This document shows positions 29,971-39,783 of a stretch of DNA of 64,000 nt, piece after piece. The notes beneath the pieces were generated by a model that saw nothing but the letters and a program-made list of their open reading frames with translations, had not been told where the DNA came from and searched no databases. This DNA is from Clostridium chromiireducens (GTDB taxonomy: Bacteria; Bacillota; Clostridia; Clostridiales; Clostridiaceae). Position 1 is the stretch's first letter. The number at the start of each line of letters is the position of its first letter. Position numbers and translations under genes: made by a program. Location of the stretch: assembly GCF_002029255.1 (NCBI RefSeq), contig NZ_MZGT01000009.1, positions 1-64,000 of the forward strand. Reading direction: 5' to 3'.

Positions 29971-30154
29971 ATTATCTTACCTTCTCTCTATAATGAAATA
30001 TTACATATCTAGTATGTGATATATATAAAATAGTATTCATAGTTTATTCTTTTAACTATGGAAGATATAGTTAGAGGGGAAATCATATAATTTATGTAAG
30101 TGATGTATTATAAAAAAGGAATTATAGGCTCGAATATTAAAAAAATTAAGTGTA

Positions 30155-30415
30155 GTGCTTTTTAATATGTGAGAAGTTTCTTGTTGAGATTAATAATTTC
30201 CTAATTGTGCTAGCGTCTATTTTGAAGTCAAAATGATCTTGGTTGCGCTTAGCGCTCTTTTCATAGGTGGAATGAATTTAATTGCGCTTCGCGCTCTTTT
30301 CAAAGGTGCGTACTTTTTCAATATGTGAAAAGATCTTAATTGTGCTATCGCACTTTTTTAATATGTGAAAAGTTCTCAATTGTGCTGACGCACTTTTTCA
30401 ATATGTGCATATTTT
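30155..30415 (+). repeat. Tandem ~39-bp mini-hairpin repeats upstream of asnB
   Basis: Four or five units about 39-58 bp apart contain ATTGTGCTNNCGCACTTTTT or ATTGCGCTTCGCGCTCTTTT plus AATATGTGAAAAG. Each has a small GTGC...GCAC or GCGC...GCGC hairpin with a T run. The GC pairs change together (TGC/GCA against GCGC/GCGC). They lie in the 477-bp gap before asnB and could act as serial pauses or terminators. Confidence 0.72.
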
Positions 30416-30447
30416 AGTAATATAAAAACTATTAGAAGGTGAAATGA

Positions 30448-32292
30448 ATGTGCGGTATTGCTGGATTAGTTAATTTTAAAGAGAATATAGTACAAGATAA
30501 AGATATATTAAATAATATGATAAAGACATTAGAAAAGAGAGGTCCAGATGCTAAAGGATATTATATTTCTCCTAATGTTCTACTGGGGCATAGAAGATTA
30601 ATTGTAGTAGATCCTAAAGGTGGATTGCAACCAATGACAAAAGTATTTCAGGGAAAAAAATATACATTGGTATATAATGGAGAATTATATAATACTGAGG
30701 ATTTAAGAAAAGAATTAAAAAGTCAAGGATTTACATTTGATTCTTATTCAGATACTGAGGTATTACTTACATCATATATCTATTGGGGGAAAGATTGTGT
30801 TAACAAATTAATAGGGATTTTTGCTTTTGGAGTTTTTGATGAAGATAAAAGAGAAGTATTTTTAGCAAGAGATCAAATGGGGGTTAAACCTTTATTCTAT
30901 ACTGTGCATAACAATACTTTAGTATTTGGTTCAGAAATAAAAACTATTTTTGCGAATCCAAGAATTAAAAGAGAAGTTGATATAGAAGGCTTAACAGAAA
31001 TTTTTGGACTTGGACCAGCTACAATACCAGGAAGTGGAGTGTTTAAAAATATAAAAGAAGTTGCACCAGCAAATTGTCTACTGATTTCAGGTGATGGAGA
31101 AATTAAAACATGGGAATACTGGACAGTTGAGGCGAGGGAATGCAAAGAAACTCCAGAGGAAGCGATTGTTCATGCAAGAGAATTGTTAATAGATGCAGTA
31201 AAAAGGCAATTGGTTGGAGATGTACCACTTTGTACATTTTTATCTGGTGGATTAGACTCGTCAATTATTTCTGTAATAGCAGCAGAGGAATTTAGAAAGA
31301 AAGGCAAGAAACTTACCACTTATTCTATTAATTATGAAGATAATGAAAAGTATTTTAAGCCTTCATTATTCCAACCTACATCAGATGAATATTGGGCTCA
31401 AGAAATGTCAAAATTTATTGATAGTAATCACAGAAACGTAGTTTTAAATCATACAGATTTAGCATTAGCTTTGAAAGATGCGGTTATTTCAAGAGATCTA
31501 CCTGGCATGGCAGATATAGATTCGTCTATGCTTTTATTTTGCAAAGAAATACGTAAGGATTTTGTAGTTGGACTAACTGGAGAGTGTGCTGACGAAATTT
31601 TTGGTGGATATCCTTGGTTCACAAGAGATGAAATGTTTTATTTAGATACTTTTCCATGGTCAAGATTTGTTAATGATAGAAAGGCTATAGTTAATAAGAG
31701 TCTGAAGAATATGCCATTAGAGGAATTGGTTAAAGCTCAATATCAAAAATCATTAAGTAAAGTCCCTCATATAGATGGTGAAAGTAAGAGGGATTATAGA
31801 ATGAGGGAAGTATCTTATCTAAACTTAAAATGGTTTATGGTACAGCTTCTTACTAGGAAAGACAGGGTTAGTATGTATAATGGTCTAGAAGCAAGAGTTC
31901 CATTTGCTGATATCAGATTAGTAGATTATGCTTTTAATTTGCCAGCAGATATAAAATTATATAAGGGAAGAGAAAAGGGATTATTAAGAGCAGCGTTTGA
32001 AGGAATGTTACCAAATGATATTATTTATAGAAAAAAGAGCCCATATCCTAAGACCCATAATCCAGTCTATACAGATATAGTATGTAAAATGATAACTGAT
32101 ATATTAGATAAAAAATCTTCTCCGATCCATGATATTATCGATGAAAAAGTTGTTAGGGAAGTTATTGATACAAAGGGAGATTCATATAAAGCTCCATGGT
32201 ATGGTCAACTAATGACAGGACCTCAGTTACTAGCTTATTTAGTGCAAGTAAATATCTGGCTAGAAGAATACAACGTAAATATATTAGTTTAG
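30448..32292 (+). CDS. asnB: Glutamine-hydrolysing asparagine synthetase
   Basis: 614 residues. The N-terminal nucleophile glutaminase starts MCGIAGL with Cys2 catalytic after Met removal, and carries RRLIVVD and NGELYN. The C-terminal synthetase has the PP-loop FLSGGLDSSII. It makes asparagine from aspartate and glutamine with ATP. AGAAGGTG precedes the ATG. The tandem repeats upstream may influence its expression. Confidence 0.94.
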   Translation: MCGIAGLVNFKENIVQDKDILNNMIKTLEKRGPDAKGYYISPNVLLGHRRLIVVDPKGGLQPMTKVFQGKKYTLVYNGELYNTEDLRKELKSQGFTFDSYSDTEVLLTSYIYWGKDCVNKLIGIFAFGVFDEDKREVFLARDQMGVKPLFYTVHNNTLVFGSEIKTIFANPRIKREVDIEGLTEIFGLGPATIPGSGVFKNIKEVAPANCLLISGDGEIKTWEYWTVEARECKETPEEAIVHARELLIDAVKRQLVGDVPLCTFLSGGLDSSIISVIAAEEFRKKGKKLTTYSINYEDNEKYFKPSLFQPTSDEYWAQEMSKFIDSNHRNVVLNHTDLALALKDAVISRDLPGMADIDSSMLLFCKEIRKDFVVGLTGECADEIFGGYPWFTRDEMFYLDTFPWSRFVNDRKAIVNKSLKNMPLEELVKAQYQKSLSKVPHIDGESKRDYRMREVSYLNLKWFMVQLLTRKDRVSMYNGLEARVPFADIRLVDYAFNLPADIKLYKGREKGLLRAAFEGMLPNDIIYRKKSPYPKTHNPVYTDIVCKMITDILDKKSSPIHDIIDEKVVREVIDTKGDSYKAPWYGQLMTGPQLLAYLVQVNIWLEEYNVNILV

Positions 32293-32314
32293 TATATATA
32301 GATAAACAGACTGA

Positions 32315-32452
32315 AATTTAGAATTATGCAATAACTAACCGAAAGAGAAGGTGCTCTGTTACTCGGTTTTTACAGCCAAATTCTCAATGAAACACTGCGT
32401 AAAAGAGCACCTTCTCTTTCTGATGTAGTATATATTTCAAAGTAAAAATTGA
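32315..32452 (+). repeat. Long-hairpin repeat, copy E1 (forward, short form)
   Basis: Outer end AATTTAGAATTATGCAATAAC, arms AAAGAGAAGGTGCTCT / AGAGCACCTTCTCTTT perfect, and internal ACTGCGTAAAAGAGC. The core GTTGCACC tip is absent, as if deleted. It begins about 23 bp after asnB. Confidence 0.8.
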
Positions 32453-32582
32453 ACTAGTGATTAGTTTATATAGGACTCTTCGGTGAGAGCTAAACTCTTA
32501 GCAAGTATTTTCTGAACCTAATTTAGGAATGGGCTGTCTAGGGTAAAATTCAATAATAAAGAGTTTAGAGAATCAACTTATA

Positions 32583-32820
32583 TAAGGAAATATATACCAC
32601 TCTAGAAAGGGAGAGTACTCTTTTGTGCAGTGTTACATTAGAGAATATGTTGCAGGCATTTCTTCAGTAGAAGTTGTTCCATGTGCGCTTGTCACAATGA
32701 ATATTGGGAGCATGCGTACATGGTGCAACTTCTACTGATAGAAATCCGCAACATATTCTCTTAGTAACCGAAACAACAGAGTACTCTCCCTTTCGGTTGG
32801 TTATGTTATAAATCTAAGTT
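32583..32820 (-). repeat. Long-hairpin repeat, copy E2 (reverse)
   Basis: Arms AGAAAGGGAGAGTACTCT / AGAGTACTCTCCCTTTC; core GTTGTTCC...GGTGCAAC; outer end TTATAAATCTAAGTT mirrors E1. The spacer 32453-32582 has a TAAACTCTT / AAGAGTTTA inverted pair but no gene. Confidence 0.85.
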
Positions 32821-32821
32821 C

Positions 32822-33124
32822 TTAATTATATTTGAATTTTACAGATATTTCTTTGATTTCGCCTTTTGAATTCTTTCTAATTGTGAATTGTTTGATATCT
32901 TTGAAGTTATTTTCTAATTGATAACTTAATTCTGTTATTGTAGCTTTTGTTTTCTTAGTTAAGCCGCCATCTTCAACAACTTCGAATCTTGATTTTCTAC
33001 AAGTTGTTTCTTCATTTTGGTCATCAAGAATTACATAATATTCAGAAGCCTCTTCTATAACAACATACTCCTTATTTAAACTTAATGTCGAACACAAATT
33101 AGCATCTATACATCTTACTATCAT
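32822..33124 (-). CDS. Small protein of unknown function
   Basis: 100 residues, soluble, with a likely beta-rich N terminus (MIVRCIDANLCSTLSLNKEYVVIEEASEYYVILDD) and a charged C terminus. A strong AGGAGG lies before the ATG (reverse of ACCTCCT at about 33130). No family recognised. It ends next to a long-hairpin repeat. Confidence 0.75.
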   Translation of the reverse strand: MIVRCIDANLCSTLSLNKEYVVIEEASEYYVILDDQNEETTCRKSRFEVVEDGGLTKKTKATITELSYQLENNFKDIKQFTIRKNSKGEIKEISVKFKYN

Positions 33125-33276
33125 GTTTATTACCTCCTACATCCCTTTTATTAATTAAATTTTACTATAAATGCTATTCGTTTTCAACAAAATTTAGCAT
33201 TTAGAAAAACTTTTATATAATTCATAAAAAATAGCAAGAAAAATAGTATAATATCATAAGAATTTAGTAAGAATTA

Positions 33277-35886
33277 CTAGCGGTATTTTATAACTTTAAA
33301 TAATTCATTAAAGATAAACGGCAATAATGATATACAAATAACTAATCCCCAGTCTCTGGCGCTTAAAATAAATACATTAAATACATTAGCAAGGAAAGGA
33401 ATAATGATAATTAATAATTGAATGCAGATACCTAGTAGTATTGAAGATAATAAGTATTTGTTCTTGAAAACTCCAATGTTAAAAAGAGTTCTTTCTCTAT
33501 TTCTCATAGAAAGTGAGAAGAATAATTGAGAGAAACTTAAAACTACAAATGCTAAAGTTTGAGCATGAACTAAAGAACCAGGATATAATCTTTCACCAAG
33601 GAGAAAAGCAGCTAGAGTTACACCACCAATTAATATACCATTTATTCCAAGGAATAATCCCATATGCTCAGCAAAAAGAGATTCTTTTGGGTCTCTAGGT
33701 GGATATTTCATGACACTTGAATCCTTTGGGTCTACTCCAAGAGAAAGCGCAGGAAAACTGTCTGTTATTAAATTTACCCATAAAATATGGATTGGTAATA
33801 ATGGTGGAGCTAAATTAAATAAAATTGCTATAAATAAAGTAACTATTTCACCTAAGTTACAAGATAATAAAAATATTATAGATTTTCTGATATTTGTGTA
33901 AATATTTCGACCTTCTTCTACAGCTGCTACTATGGTAGTAAAGTTATCATCCGTTAAAATCATATCAGCAGCACCTTTTGCTACATCAGTACCTGTAATA
34001 CCCATAGCAACACCTATATCGGCAGCTTTTAATGATGGCGCATCATTAACACCATCACCAGTCATTGAGACAATGTTTCCATGAGACTTAAATGCTTTTA
34101 CAATTTTAACTTTGTTTTCGGGAGAAACTCTGGCAAAAACTTTATAATTACTAACTAAATCATTAAATTCATTATCGCTATAGGTATCAATTTCAGCGCC
34201 GGTCATACACTGATTTATGTTATTAGCAATTCCAAGTTCACTAGCAATTGCAAAGGCAGTATTTTTGTGGTCTCCCGTTATCATTATCGGAGTTATACCA
34301 GCCTGTTTGCATAGAGCAATTGATGGTTTAACTTCTTGTCTTGGCGGGTCTATCATACCCATTAATCCTACAAAAATCAGATCTTTTTCAAGGGCATTTA
34401 TGCTTATACTTTCATCTTGTATGTCTTTATAACTTAAGCCAAGGACTCTTAAAGCTTCATCAGACATCAAATTTGAAAAGTTAAGTATTTCATCCTTTCT
34501 CTCTTGAGTGAAATCAATTATTTTCCCATTTAATAGTATCTTAGTTGAAATTTTAAGTAGATTATCAATTGCTCCTTTTGTGAATACTTTAAAATGCGAA
34601 TCATATTTATTTACTGTAGTCATTAACTTTCTATCTGAATCAAAAGGAATCTCGTCAATTCTTGAATGGTTTGAAATCAAATCTTCTTTGTATAAATCAT
34701 ATTTAATCCCAGCATCCAATAGAGCTATTTCAGTAGGATCTCCTGTTTTAGTACCGTTTTTTGAAGTAGCATCATTACATAATATCATTCCTTCAAACAG
34801 TAATTTAGTATCATCATCATCTAATTTACAGTCATCAATGGAAATAAGATTATTATTTATACAGCACTTTTTTATTGTCATAATATTTAAGGTTAGAGTT
34901 CCAGTTTTGTCCGAACATATTATATTAACTGAACCTAGGGTTTCAACTGCAGGAAGCTTCTTAACGATGGAATTTTGTTTTATCATCCTTTGAACACCCA
35001 TTGCTAAAACTATTGCTACTATAGCTGGAAGCCCCTCTGGAATTGCTGCAACAGCTAAACTTATGGCAGTCAATAGCATTTCAAACCAGTCTCTTCCTTG
35101 AAACATAGAAATGATAAATATTAGTACACAAATCCCGACAGCACCAAAACCTAAGAATTTTCCAAGAGATGCTAGCCTTCGTTGAAGAGGCGTTGTATTA
35201 TCCTCTTCTTTACTTAATAAATCGGCTATCTTGCCTATCTCAGTCTTCATGCCTGTATTTACAACAACACCAGTTCCACGGCCATAGGTAACTAAAGTAG
35301 ACATAAAAGCCATATTAAACATATCTCCAATAGGGACATTTTCATTTGAAATAGTAATATTGCTATCTTTCTCGGCGGGAACAGATTCACCAGTAAAAGC
35401 AGATTCGTCTATCTTTAAGTTAGCACTTTCAATTAATCTTAAATCTGCAGGTAAGTATCTGCCAGCGTCTAGGATAATGATATCACCCACAACTACTTCC
35501 TCTGAAGGGATTTCTTTGATAATCCCATCTCTTTTTACAATAGCCTTTGGAGTAGATAATTTTTTCAAGGCTTCTAGGGATTTTTCTGCCTTTGATTCTT
35601 GGACTACGCCTATAAGTGCGTTTATTAAAATTACAAGTAATATTACAACAGCATCACTATATTCATGCATAAAAGTTGAAATAATGGCAGCTCCCAAAAG
35701 TATATAGATCATAACATCATTTATTTGAGATAAAAAAAGCTGCCAAATGCTCTTTTTCTTTTGAGAAGTTAATTTGTTCTCACCATACTTTTCAAGACGG
35801 CTTTTAGCCTCTAATTCTGAGAGACCTGTATTCGGATCGACGTTTAATTCTTTTAAGACTTCTTGTGAGATCATATTAAGCCACAT
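33277..35886 (-). CDS. Calcium-type P2 cation-transporting P-type ATPase
   Basis: 869 residues. The phosphorylation motif CSDKTGTLTLN, the membrane ion-site motif AAIPEGLPAIVAI, the actuator motif TGES (FTGESVPAEK) and the hinge GDGVNDAPSLKAADIG are all present. About ten membrane helices, with NLGEIVTLFIA and LPIHILWVNLITDSFPALSLG in the C-terminal half, fit SERCA/PMCA-type Ca2+ pumps. GGAGTG precedes the ATG; another ATG four codons in is possible. Ion specificity is inferred. Confidence 0.92.
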   Translation of the reverse strand: MWLNMISQEVLKELNVDPNTGLSELEAKSRLEKYGENKLTSQKKKSIWQLFLSQINDVMIYILLGAAIISTFMHEYSDAVVILLVILINALIGVVQESKAEKSLEALKKLSTPKAIVKRDGIIKEIPSEEVVVGDIIILDAGRYLPADLRLIESANLKIDESAFTGESVPAEKDSNITISNENVPIGDMFNMAFMSTLVTYGRGTGVVVNTGMKTEIGKIADLLSKEEDNTTPLQRRLASLGKFLGFGAVGICVLIFIISMFQGRDWFEMLLTAISLAVAAIPEGLPAIVAIVLAMGVQRMIKQNSIVKKLPAVETLGSVNIICSDKTGTLTLNIMTIKKCCINNNLISIDDCKLDDDDTKLLFEGMILCNDATSKNGTKTGDPTEIALLDAGIKYDLYKEDLISNHSRIDEIPFDSDRKLMTTVNKYDSHFKVFTKGAIDNLLKISTKILLNGKIIDFTQERKDEILNFSNLMSDEALRVLGLSYKDIQDESISINALEKDLIFVGLMGMIDPPRQEVKPSIALCKQAGITPIMITGDHKNTAFAIASELGIANNINQCMTGAEIDTYSDNEFNDLVSNYKVFARVSPENKVKIVKAFKSHGNIVSMTGDGVNDAPSLKAADIGVAMGITGTDVAKGAADMILTDDNFTTIVAAVEEGRNIYTNIRKSIIFLLSCNLGEIVTLFIAILFNLAPPLLPIHILWVNLITDSFPALSLGVDPKDSSVMKYPPRDPKESLFAEHMGLFLGINGILIGGVTLAAFLLGERLYPGSLVHAQTLAFVVLSFSQLFFSLSMRNRERTLFNIGVFKNKYLLSSILLGICIQLLIIIIPFLANVFNVFILSARDWGLVICISLLPFIFNELFKVIKYR

Positions 35887-36179
35887 TTATATTATCACTC
35901 CATTCAAATATTTAGTATGTACAATATATATATTAGAGTTTTATCCAAATTATATACGTGGAAAAAATGAAGTTGGATATGAAAGAACATATTATAAAAT
36001 ATTGGATTTTAAATTCTGAATACGCATTACATTTAGGATTAAAATATAAGTGGAGAAAAAGACATAACTTTGATATAATTGATTAAGTATATAAATGAAT
36101 AATTACATATGAGATAATAGGAAATGCAGGTACCTATAATACATTTTTGTATTTGAGTTAAGAAAGGATTGAGTTTGGC

Positions 36180-36599
36180 ATGGAGATTGGGAGAGTAAGA
36201 AGAGGTACGGTAACATCTGAAAGAAAAATTGTTTCTGAAAAGAAAGATTTCTCAGGAAGTTTTAACCAAGAAAGACGCAAAAAATCAGAAGAACAACTCA
36301 ATAAAATGATAGATGATATTAAAAAAAGAGGAAATAGATTAGTAACTACAAAGACTTATGTTGATGTGGTTATGTATAAAAAGATGATAAAAGAATATTT
36401 AGAATCAATATTAAAGTTTATGTATGAAACTAAGAAAGACATTAGCTTTTGGCAAACTCAATATTTTATAACTATTGACACTATTGATGCGAAGCTAGAA
36501 GAATTAACAAACTCACTTCTTTCAGAAGAAAAACTGAACATAAATATTGCATCAACAATAGATGAAATACAAGGAATGATTGTTGATATATATAGATAA
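36180..36599 (+). CDS. YaaR family protein (DUF327)
   Basis: 139 residues, mainly helical. A conserved segment YVDVVMYKKMIKEYLESILKFMYETKKD and DTIDAKLEELTNSLLSEE match the YaaR family of Firmicutes, whose role is unclear. AAAGGATTG precedes the ATG. It is followed by two long-hairpin repeats filling a 594-bp convergent gap. Confidence 0.8.
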   Translation: MEIGRVRRGTVTSERKIVSEKKDFSGSFNQERRKKSEEQLNKMIDDIKKRGNRLVTTKTYVDVVMYKKMIKEYLESILKFMYETKKDISFWQTQYFITIDTIDAKLEELTNSLLSEEKLNINIASTIDEIQGMIVDIYR

Positions 36600-36608
36600 A
36601 CAATATAC

Positions 36609-36846
36609 AATTTAAATTTATGTGATAACTTACCGAAATTATAAACATTTTTATTCCGAAAAACTATAAAAATATCGATGAAGGTTCTAAGTTGCAGGTT
36701 GTATCCACTTTAGCATGCTCCAACTTTCAGTTTGACAAGCTAAAGTGGAACAACCTACAACTAAGAACCTTTAACAGCTCATTTTTAAATGTTTTCTCCA
36801 TAAAAATGTTTATAATTTCTAGTGAAGATATCAACTTAAAGTTTTA
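36609..36846 (+). repeat. Long-hairpin repeat, copy F1 (forward)
   Basis: Outer end AATTTAAATTTATGTGATAAC. Its arms, ATTATAAACATTTTTAT / ATAAAAATGTTTATAAT, are unlike those of other copies yet self-complementary. The apical stem CACTTTAGC / GCTAAAGTG lies in GTTGTATC...GGAACAAC. Confidence 0.82.
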
Positions 36847-36891
36847 ACAAATTTGTAGATATGTTTATCTATAGATAGATATCCAAATGGT

Positions 36892-37131
36892 GAATTTGAT
36901 TTATTTTCTATACCAGAAAGCGAAGGTACTCTTTTACGCAGTGTTGCATTGAAAAAAGTAGCTATAGGTATTTCTTCAGTATAAGTTGTTCCAGTTGTGC
37001 TTGTCATTAGCTTGTCTAAGGAGCAAGCACGACTGGTGCAACTTTTACTGGTAGAAATCCATAGTTATTTTTTCTTGCAACCGAGTAATAGAGTATCTTC
37101 GCTTTCGGTTAATACCACATAAGTCTAAATT
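36892..37131 (-). repeat. Long-hairpin repeat, copy F2 (reverse)
   Basis: Outer end CACATAAGTCTAAATT. Core GTTGTTCC...GGTGCAAC with the apical stem CCAGTTGTGCTTGT / GCAAGCACGACTGG held by G-T wobbles at two positions. Arm AGAAAGCGAAGGTACTCT pairs with AGAGTATCTTCGCTTTC, again with a wobble. Confidence 0.87.
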
Positions 37132-37193
37132 AAGTAACACTTAATTCATAGAGTACAAGAAAAGTCTGTAAAGTATTATGAAAATACCAAGGA

Positions 37194-37754
37194 TCATCCG
37201 ATTACATTTTGTTCAAGTTGATTAAGTGAATTAAGCATATAATTTCTAGAGAATTCGGCCTCATTAACACAATCGATAAAGGTAATATCACCTTCTTGAG
37301 TGATTGATTTAATATAAAGTGGTTCTGTAAGTACTAGAACTTCTTTCTCACGTTCATATACTTTATTTTCGTAATTAGCATATAAATCAAAAGATTTATG
37401 ATTTTTAAGTCTAATGATAACTTTTGAGAAGAAAGAGTTGTCATTAGGTGCATAATGATACGCTACGTCATATCCATCTTTTTTTAGGCGATTAAAAATA
37501 TGGTCTTCAATATATAATCTTTGTGAGAATTTTTTTGCTATATCTAAACTTTTTGAAAAAGACATAATTTTTGTGGAATAATATTTGTTTATGTTGCTGC
37601 CGATTTTTAATAAAATATTTGGTAAAAATATTCCTCTATAAATTTCACATTCTAATATTTGTGAATGCTTTTCAGCTAATTCAATTAATTTATCAGTAGC
37701 AAAGTCACCTTCCACATAAGAATCATAAATTAATTTTTCATCTGCAGTGCACAT
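37194..37754 (-). CDS. Predicted ADP-ribosyltransferase (R-S-ExE class)
   Basis: 186 residues. Seen: Arg40 in an EIYRGI strand, an SxS-type motif MSFSKSLDIAKKF at residues 64-76, and an ExE motif EREKEVLVL with Glu136/Glu138 near the C terminus. These are in the order and spacing of arginine-specific ADP-ribosyltransferase toxins and effectors. There is no signal peptide, so it acts inside the cell if it is not injected. The gene is divergent, 172 bp from an ADP-ribosylglycohydrolase gene, which would remove the modification. Activity and target are inferred. AAGGAG precedes the ATG. Confidence 0.7.
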   Translation of the reverse strand: MCTADEKLIYDSYVEGDFATDKLIELAEKHSQILECEIYRGIFLPNILLKIGSNINKYYSTKIMSFSKSLDIAKKFSQRLYIEDHIFNRLKKDGYDVAYHYAPNDNSFFSKVIIRLKNHKSFDLYANYENKVYEREKEVLVLTEPLYIKSITQEGDITFIDCVNEAEFSRNYMLNSLNQLEQNVIG

Positions 37755-37926
37755 ATATGATCAACTCCTTTTTTTTTAAATCGAAGATATATATTTTAAT
37801 ATATGATTAGAATCATAAATAATGTATTCGTTATCATAATTATATAATTTTTTTTCTATATGTGTCAAATATATCTAATAATAATTACGTAATAAGTGAT
37901 ATAATTGTATTAAAAAGGAGATTATT

Positions 37927-38967
37927 ATGATGAATATGAAAGAACGATTCATTGGATGTATAATTGGGGGCGCCCTGGGTGATGCGCTAGGTTACCCAAT
38001 AGAATTTTATAAGTTAGATGAAATATATCATAAGTATGGAAAAAGTGGAATAGAAGACTTAGATGTAAATATAATCTCAAAGAAAGCGCTTATTTCCGAT
38101 GATACTCAAATGACTCTATTTACTATTGACGGTATATTGGATTACGAATATACAAGTAGATTTGCAAAGGAGAAGAATATTCAGAAGAGTATATTTCACG
38201 CATATGTGAGATGGTTATATACCCAAGGATGTACTATTTCAAAAGAGTATAATTATTTGATGAATGAAAATGATTCAAGGTTATTAAAGTATAATGAGTT
38301 ATATGATCAAAGATTTCCAGGAAATAGCTGTCTTACAGCTCTGCAAAAGTCCAAAAATGATAAATTTGGAACAATTGAAAATCGTATAAATGGTAGTAAG
38401 GGCTGTGGAGGTGTAATGAGGGCAGCACCAGCAGGATTATATTATGTACATAGAAAGAAAGATGCTTTTATTCTTGGTTGTGAATTAGCAGCAATCACCC
38501 ATGGACATCCAACAGGATATTTAACAGCAGGAGCTCTCTCAAGTATAATTTCAGATTTATGCTTAGATGTACCAATAGATCAGGCTATTATAAATGCAAT
38601 AAAAATATTAAAAACTATGGGATATAGTGAAGAAACTATAGATGCGTTAAATAAAGCTTTACTCTTAGCTAAGGAAGGAAATCCGAGTTCAGATAAACTT
38701 TCGAAGCTTGGTGAAGGTTGGATTGGTGAGGAGGCACTATCAATTGCTGTTTATTGTGCACTTTCGTATCCAGAAGATTTCAAAGAAGCATTAAAATTAG
38801 CAGTAAATCACAGTGGAGATAGTGATAGCACAGGAGCTATTTGTGGGAATATAATGGGAGCAAAATTAGGGGTACAAGCGATACCAGAAGAATGGATTTA
38901 TAAGGTTGAATTAGGGGGCTTAATTAAAGAAATGACAGAAGAACTTTATAAGAATATAGTGAAGTGA
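37927..38967 (+). CDS. ADP-ribosylglycohydrolase family protein
   Basis: 346 residues. The binuclear magnesium site is visible: GALGDALGYPIE at 15-26, SDDTQMT at 57-63, and NHSGDSDSTG at 294-303. These define the ADP-ribosylglycohydrolase (DraG/ARH) family that removes ADP-ribose from proteins or nucleotides. The start is ATG behind AAAGGAG; a second ATG follows directly. It lies opposite the predicted ADP-ribosyltransferase and ends at its own terminator. Confidence 0.9.
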   Translation: MMNMKERFIGCIIGGALGDALGYPIEFYKLDEIYHKYGKSGIEDLDVNIISKKALISDDTQMTLFTIDGILDYEYTSRFAKEKNIQKSIFHAYVRWLYTQGCTISKEYNYLMNENDSRLLKYNELYDQRFPGNSCLTALQKSKNDKFGTIENRINGSKGCGGVMRAAPAGLYYVHRKKDAFILGCELAAITHGHPTGYLTAGALSSIISDLCLDVPIDQAIINAIKILKTMGYSEETIDALNKALLLAKEGNPSSDKLSKLGEGWIGEEALSIAVYCALSYPEDFKEALKLAVNHSGDSDSTGAICGNIMGAKLGVQAIPEEWIYKVELGGLIKEMTEELYKNIVK

Positions 38968-39031
38968 AGAGGCATAAAGTTATGAAAATATTTATAAAAC
39001 TTAGGGTAGTTAATTTAATAATAAGTCGATG

Positions 39032-39073
39032 AAGACATGTTTTAAAGTTAGTTTTAATACATGTCTTTTTTAT
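39032..39073 (+). terminator. Terminator of the ADP-ribosylglycohydrolase gene
   Basis: AAGACATGT (39032-39040) / ACATGTCTT (39059-39067) with flanking T run, about 65 bp after the stop codon. Confidence 0.85.
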
Positions 39074-39099
39074 ATGTATTTAGGTGCAAAAACGTGTCT

Positions 39100-39131
39100 A
39101 CTTTCGGTAAATTATTGCATAAGACTTAGTT
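39100..39131 (-). repeat. Remnant end of a long-hairpin repeat
   Basis: TTTCGGTAAATTATTGCATAAGACTTAG matches the outer end of reverse-orientation copies. No core or arm remains. The 38968-39391 gap (424 bp) also holds a terminator and the hairpin at 39171-39206. Confidence 0.6.
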
Positions 39132-39170
39132 ATGTGGAGACCACTGAAAAAGACCATTTATTTTTTAAAT

Positions 39171-39206
39171 TAGCCGTTGAATATTACTAATAAAATTCAA
39201 CGGCTA
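39171..39206. repeat. Isolated 12-bp perfect hairpin
   Basis: TAGCCGTTGAAT (39171-39182) / ATTCAACGGCTA (39195-39206) with a 12-nt AT loop. It could be a terminator for either direction or an operator. It does not match a known motif. Confidence 0.6.
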
Positions 39207-39391
39207 TTTAGTATAGATTCAGTTTAATTTGTAAAAGCTTTTATTGCATGGACAGGTAATGACGTAAACCTTTTCTTGCGTTAGCCGTGTTTATGTGCTC
39301 ATATATAATGGTTAAATAGCAATTATTGTAGTACAATAAAGAGTAAAGAAATAATGAAGAATTACAGGATTAAAGGAAGGAGATTTAGATC

Positions 39392-39781
39392 ATGAATGAG
39401 GATATCCTTTGGAAACAAAGATTTAGTAATTATAAAAAAGCAGCAATGCAGTTAGAAGAATTTATAGAAAAAGACGAACTTAATAAATTTGAAATTCAGG
39501 GACTAATTCAGTGCTTTGAATATACATTTGAATTAGCATGGAAAACCATGAAAGATTATTTGGAAAATGAGGGGTTTGAGGTCAAAAGTCCTAGACAAAC
39601 TATACAAACAGCATTTCAGACACAATTAGTCACAGATGGTCATACATGGATTGATGCACTTGAAAAAAGAAATTTGATGGCACATACGTATGATGAAGGC
39701 GTAGCAAAGGAAGCGGAGCAACTAATAAAACAAAAGTATTATGGTATAATTAAAGAATTACTGAATAAATTGGAGAATTAA
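39392..39781 (+). CDS. HEPN-domain toxin (HI0074 / HepT-type)
   Basis: 129 residues, all-helical. The HEPN RNase motif is R93-X4-H98-X-Y100 (RNLMAHTY), exactly the RX4HXY form in which the tyrosine is AMPylated by the partner in studied HepT/MntA modules. It belongs to the nucleotidyltransferase substrate-binding (HI0074) family. GGAAGGAG precedes the ATG. The partner gene begins 2 bp after its stop. Confidence 0.9.
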   Translation: MNEDILWKQRFSNYKKAAMQLEEFIEKDELNKFEIQGLIQCFEYTFELAWKTMKDYLENEGFEVKSPRQTIQTAFQTQLVTDGHTWIDALEKRNLMAHTYDEGVAKEAEQLIKQKYYGIIKELLNKLEN

Positions 39782-39783
39782 AT

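Noticed and set aside
30155..30415. CRISPR array
   Set aside because: The units vary, spacers are not unique sequences of constant length, and no cas genes are present.
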